This document shows, one piece after another, positions 7,326 through 10,234 of a stretch of 10,234 nucleotides of DNA (positions are counted from its first letter, which is position 1; every line of letters begins with the position of its first letter). Below the pieces are notes generated by a model, which saw only the letters and a program-made list of their open reading frames with translations, had not been told where the DNA came from and did no database searches. This DNA is from Desulfobulbaceae bacterium. Its GTDB lineage: Bacteria > Desulfobacterota > Desulfobulbia > Desulfobulbales > Desulfobulbaceae. The stretch is taken from contig JALSNT010000395.1 of assembly GCA_026986885.1 (NCBI GenBank), positions 1-10,234 of the forward strand, in the 5' to 3' direction. The position numbers and the translations under genes were made by a program.

Positions 7326-9251
7326 ATGGCTGCTGATACACATTCCGTCGCCCCAGAAGTGGTGGTCGAGTTCCTTTCCAAAATTATGCCCTTTGATGAA
7401 CTTGACGATGATGTTCTCCATGGGGTAGCCCGCCATGTGCGGGTGGATTTTTTCCCCAAGGGTACCCGGCTGTTCATTGCCGGGGAAACCGAGGTGAGGC
7501 ATCTTTATCTTATCCAGCGGGGAGGAGTGAAATCATTTCTTACCGATGATGAAGGTGAGGTGACCCTGAAAGATTATCGGGGTGAAGGCTCCTATATCGG
7601 GGCATTGCCGATTATCCGGGGAACAAAGGCAAATCTTGATATCGAGATGGTGGAGGATACCTTCTGTTTTCTGCTGCCGCGAGAGGTCTTTTTAGAGCTG
7701 ATCAACAAGCAACCGGGTTTTGCCCAGTTTTATTTGAAAAGCTTTTCCGAGAAGATCGTCAATACGGCCTATACCGAGCTGCGTCGCCATCGTATGTCCA
7801 GGCGCGGCGATGACGAGATGTATCTCTTCACCATGCAGGTTGGAGACATTATTAAAGCCGTCCCGAGAAAGGTGGCCGCAAACACGACCATTCAGAACTC
7901 GGCCGGTGCCATGGCCGAGTATCGCATTGGATCTCTTCTCATCCATGACCCGGATGATGATGAGCAGATAATCGGCATCATTACCGACCGGGACCTGCGC
8001 AACAAGGTTATCGCCGCCGGTTTGGCTTATCAGGAACCGGTGAGCTCGATTATGACCACGCCGGTGGCCACCGTTCTCTCCAAGTCTACCTGTTTTGACG
8101 CCCTGCTGCAGATGATGACCACCGGCATTCATCACCTGGCTGTTGAACGCAAGGGTAAAATTATCGGCATCGTTACTTCGCACGACATTATGCTTTTACA
8201 GGGGACTTCACCCTATTCCCTGTTCAAAGAGATAGGCAAACAGCGTGATATTAAGGGGCTGTATCCCCTCTCCCGGAAGATTCCCGATATCATCAGGAAC
8301 CTGATTAAAGAAGGGGCCAAGGCCGGCCATATTGCCCGGATGATTTCCCTGTTAAATGATCAGATCCTTGAGCGGCTGCTGACCCTGCTGGAAGATGAAT
8401 TGGGGCCACCGCCCGTGCCCTACTGCTGGCTGCTGATGGGCAGTGAAGGGCGGCGTGAACAGACCTTTAAAACCGATCAGGACAATGCGATTATCTATGC
8501 CGATCCCAGGGATGATGAGCAGGCAGGGGCGGCGCATGATTATTTTACCAACTTTGCCGACAAGGCCATTGATCACCTGGTTAACTGTGGATATCCGCTC
8601 TGCCCAGGGGAAATTATGGCGAGAAATCCTAAGTGGTGTCAACCTGTTTCCGTGTGGAAGGATTATTTTGCCGGCTGGATCGCCACCCCTGATCCGGAAG
8701 AGTTGCTGCATGTGACCATCTTTTTTGATTTCAGGCCCGGATTTGGTAAAATCTCTCTGGCCGATGATCTGCGCCAATATCTCAACCGGCAGACCCGACG
8801 ACAGGAAATCTATCTGCTGCATCTCGCCCGGGAATGCATGGCAGTGCGGGCGCCGCTCTCTTTTTTTAAGAGCTTTATTGTTGACAAGGACGGTGAACAT
8901 CGCAACAAGCTGGATATCAAGACCAAGGGCTTGACACCGTTTGTCAATTTTGCGCGGGTACTGGCCTTGAAATACGGCATTAAGGAGACCAATACCCTGT
9001 CCCGGCTGCATGTTCTTGCCGAGGAAGGGCATATCTCCGAGGAACTCTGGGCCACGGCCCACGATGCCTATGAACTGCAGATGCAGTTGCGTCTTATTCA
9101 TCAGCTGACCCAGATTGAGGAGGGAGTTTTGCCGGATAACTATATAGATCCCGCTCGTCTTTCCGACCTGGAGAAAAAGATGCTTAAAGAGTCATTTGAG
9201 GTTGTGGAACGTCTGCATTCCGTGTTGAAATCCATTTTTGGAGTAGGGTAA
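7326..9251 (+). CDS. cNMP-binding / CBS-pair / DUF294 nucleotidyltransferase-like protein, 641 aa
   Basis: This looks like a cytoplasmic signalling protein. Domains in order: a cyclic-nucleotide-binding-like beta barrel (about 17-135); two CBS domains (about 172-232 and 239-292), which usually bind adenosine nucleotides; a DUF294 nucleotidyltransferase-like domain (about 310-450); and a helical DUF294 C-terminal domain (about 485-635). The nucleotidyltransferase motif GSEGRREQTF...TDQDNAIIY (372-391) is complete, with the GS pair and Asp384/Asp386 as in GlnD-type enzymes, so nucleotidyl transfer is possible; target unknown. The phosphate-binding cassette of the cNMP domain is atypical (GEGSYIGALPIIRGTKANLD, 86-105). 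It lacks the usual Arg-Ala pair, so classical cAMP binding is doubtful. ATG 7326 is the likely start although its ribosome binding site is weak (GTGAG). It is separated from acs by a terminator and followed after 4 bases by the exonuclease gene. Homologues are, from memory, often found near acetate-use genes. Confidence 0.92.
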   Translation: MAADTHSVAPEVVVEFLSKIMPFDELDDDVLHGVARHVRVDFFPKGTRLFIAGETEVRHLYLIQRGGVKSFLTDDEGEVTLKDYRGEGSYIGALPIIRGTKANLDIEMVEDTFCFLLPREVFLELINKQPGFAQFYLKSFSEKIVNTAYTELRRHRMSRRGDDEMYLFTMQVGDIIKAVPRKVAANTTIQNSAGAMAEYRIGSLLIHDPDDDEQIIGIITDRDLRNKVIAAGLAYQEPVSSIMTTPVATVLSKSTCFDALLQMMTTGIHHLAVERKGKIIGIVTSHDIMLLQGTSPYSLFKEIGKQRDIKGLYPLSRKIPDIIRNLIKEGAKAGHIARMISLLNDQILERLLTLLEDELGPPPVPYCWLLMGSEGRREQTFKTDQDNAIIYADPRDDEQAGAAHDYFTNFADKAIDHLVNCGYPLCPGEIMARNPKWCQPVSVWKDYFAGWIATPDPEELLHVTIFFDFRPGFGKISLADDLRQYLNRQTRRQEIYLLHLARECMAVRAPLSFFKSFIVDKDGEHRNKLDIKTKGLTPFVNFARVLALKYGIKETNTLSRLHVLAEEGHISEELWATAHDAYELQMQLRLIHQLTQIEEGVLPDNYIDPARLSDLEKKMLKESFEVVERLHSVLKSIFGVG

Positions 9252-9255
9252 TACT

Positions 9256-9972
9256 TTGTCATTACGTGATTTTTTTTCTGGATTGCGCACGGTTCATCCT
9301 GCCCTGGCGGAAAACAGGAGGTTGTTTAAGGACTTTCACCAGGGAGGCCTGCTCACCGATTATCGGTTTGTGGTCTTTGATACCGAACTTACCGGCCTCA
9401 ATAAGAGGAAAGATGAGATCATTTCCATCGGTGGTGTCCGGATAGTGAATCTGCAGATAGAGTTGAGCCGGACCTTTCATTGTTATGTACGTCCCAGGAA
9501 TATCGATCCCAACGCTGCTACCCTTGTTCATCGTATCACACCTGAGCAACTGCGCAGGGCGCCGCTGCCGGAGGAGGTTTTACCGGAGTTCCTTAAATTT
9601 TGTGGTGATTCTCTGCTGGTAGGTCATTTTGTCGGTATTGATATGTATTTTCTGAACAAGGCGACGCGCAAGTATTTAGGCGGCATGGTTTCCAATCCCA
9701 GTGTGGATACCATGCGTCTGGCCAGGGGTTATAAGGAGGCGCAATGCCGGGACCATTTCGGCGGTTGCGATCAATCGGCATCCTATAATCTTGATCTGTT
9801 GCGCGATGAATTTAACCTGCCCCGCTTCAAACCCCATGATGCACTGGAAGATGCCCTGCAGACCGCATATCTTTTCCTTTTTCTGGTGAAGAAACTAAAG
9901 CATGGCGGCATCAGGACGCTGAAGGAACTGTACCTTGCCGGTCGAATTCTCAGCCTGATCGGACGGGGATAA
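9256..9972 (+). CDS. DEDDh-family 3'-5' exonuclease (DnaQ-like), 238 aa
   Basis: The DnaQ/RNase T-type exonuclease fold covers about residues 36-212. All five catalytic residues are visible: Asp42 and Glu44 in FDTELTGL (ExoI), Asp129 in GHFVGIDMYFL (ExoII), and His194 and Asp199 in HDALEDALQTA (ExoIII). This spells DEDDh, so the enzyme should be active on DNA, RNA or small nucleotide substrates. Leu45 replaces the common Thr after the Glu. An N-terminal stretch of about 35 residues and a C-terminal tail lie outside the domain. The start is TTG at 9256 with AGGG (9245-9248) 7 bases before it; no in-frame ATG precedes the first motif. The gene follows the DUF294 gene by 4 bases, so they are co-transcribed and probably co-function. 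It is not the replicative epsilon subunit by context; substrate unknown. Confidence 0.92.
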   Translation: MSLRDFFSGLRTVHPALAENRRLFKDFHQGGLLTDYRFVVFDTELTGLNKRKDEIISIGGVRIVNLQIELSRTFHCYVRPRNIDPNAATLVHRITPEQLRRAPLPEEVLPEFLKFCGDSLLVGHFVGIDMYFLNKATRKYLGGMVSNPSVDTMRLARGYKEAQCRDHFGGCDQSASYNLDLLRDEFNLPRFKPHDALEDALQTAYLFLFLVKKLKHGGIRTLKELYLAGRILSLIGRG

Positions 9973-10086
9973 AAAAGCGACAGGTGGGTCGTCTGTTGTT
10001 CGTTATTCCGATTATTTATACGGAGTGTGTGGGACGAAAAGGCGCTGTTTTATGGGGTTTTGCCTGTTTTCTGGCGGGGTAAGTTC

Positions 10087-10115
10087 TTGACAGTAACAGG
10101 GCAAACAGGTATACA
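10087..10115 (+). promoter_or_regulatory. Near-consensus sigma-70 promoter
   Basis: TTGACA (10087-10092) and TATACA (10110-10115) are separated by exactly 17 bases. The predicted start point is near 10122. It points off the right edge and must serve a gene beginning in or beyond the last 100 bases. It lies 115 bases after the exonuclease stop. Confidence 0.75.
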
Positions 10116-10140
10116 CACATTTCAAACTGAATGAACCTTC

Positions 10141-10234
10141 ATGCATCAGCCGATGAAAAATTCATGGGCGAGTGGACGTACCATTGTTCATCTTTGGGAA
10201 TGGATGAGAAAATATATCGTCATATTCCTTAATT
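10141..10234 (+). CDS. Possible start of a downstream gene (partial)
   Basis: A frame from ATG 10141 stays open to the window edge. Other possible starts are ATG 10153 and ATG 10204; the last has GGGA a few bases before it. Read from 10204 the product begins MRKYIVIFLN, which resembles a signal or membrane-anchor start. The strong promoter just upstream supports a gene here. A competing frame from ATG 10131 closes after 33 codons at TAA 10230-10232. Too short to identify. Confidence 0.3.
   Translation, partial: MHQPMKNSWASGRTIVHLWEWMRKYIVIFLN

Noticed and set aside
8352..9101. Minus-strand 249-codon open frame antisense to the DUF294 gene.
   Set aside because: The plus strand encodes a complete conserved domain set here; the antisense frame shows no recognisable protein.
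9973..10078. Possible terminator after the exonuclease gene (CGAC/GTCG at 9978-9991, or AAAAGGC paired with GCCTGTTTT further on).
   Set aside because: The first stem is 4 bp without a T tract; the second needs an 18-base loop and a bulge. Neither is convincing.

Overview
The window reads as a chromosomal segment of a Gram-negative bacterium. The best guess is a Desulfobulbales-like member of the Desulfobacterota; this rests on the style of the proteins and gene neighbours (inference, no database search). It has two divergent blocks separated by a roughly 600-base control region. Nothing points to phage, plasmid or CRISPR content.

Left block, minus strand, read from about 4640 down to 1. First comes a 165-aa membrane protein of unknown function with four predicted membrane helices. 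Its stop overlaps the TTG start of an 892-aa RND/MMPL-type transporter with the usual 12-helix, two-periplasmic-domain layout. A 71-aa DUF2892 (YgaP-like) membrane protein follows. Last is the remnant of a MalT/LuxR-type ATP-dependent regulator. That gene looks dead: it keeps a strong ribosome binding site and start, but has an in-frame TAA at codon 8. Further on, the AAA domain switches frame into TPR-like sequence, with apparently a large internal piece missing.

Central control region, about 4641 to 5245. It holds four copies of one short element in alternating orientation, forming two nested inverted repeats. The outermost copies share a flank (CGCTCAATTT) that faces candidate promoters in both directions. 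A structured 5' leader of acs follows, with two mutually exclusive GC-rich hairpins and a strong Shine-Dalgarno that precedes a possible 17-codon leader peptide overlapping the acs start.

Right block, plus strand. A complete acs encodes AMP-forming acetyl-CoA synthetase. A 15-bp perfect palindrome followed by a T tract ends or attenuates that transcript. Then come a 641-aa cNMP-binding/CBS/DUF294 nucleotidyltransferase-like protein and, 4 bases later, a DEDDh 3'-5' exonuclease with a TTG start. The sensor/nucleotidyltransferase plus exonuclease pair beside acs suggests a little-characterised signalling module tied to acetate activation or energy state. After it, a near-consensus sigma-70 promoter points off the right edge toward a gene whose start may lie in the last 100 bases.
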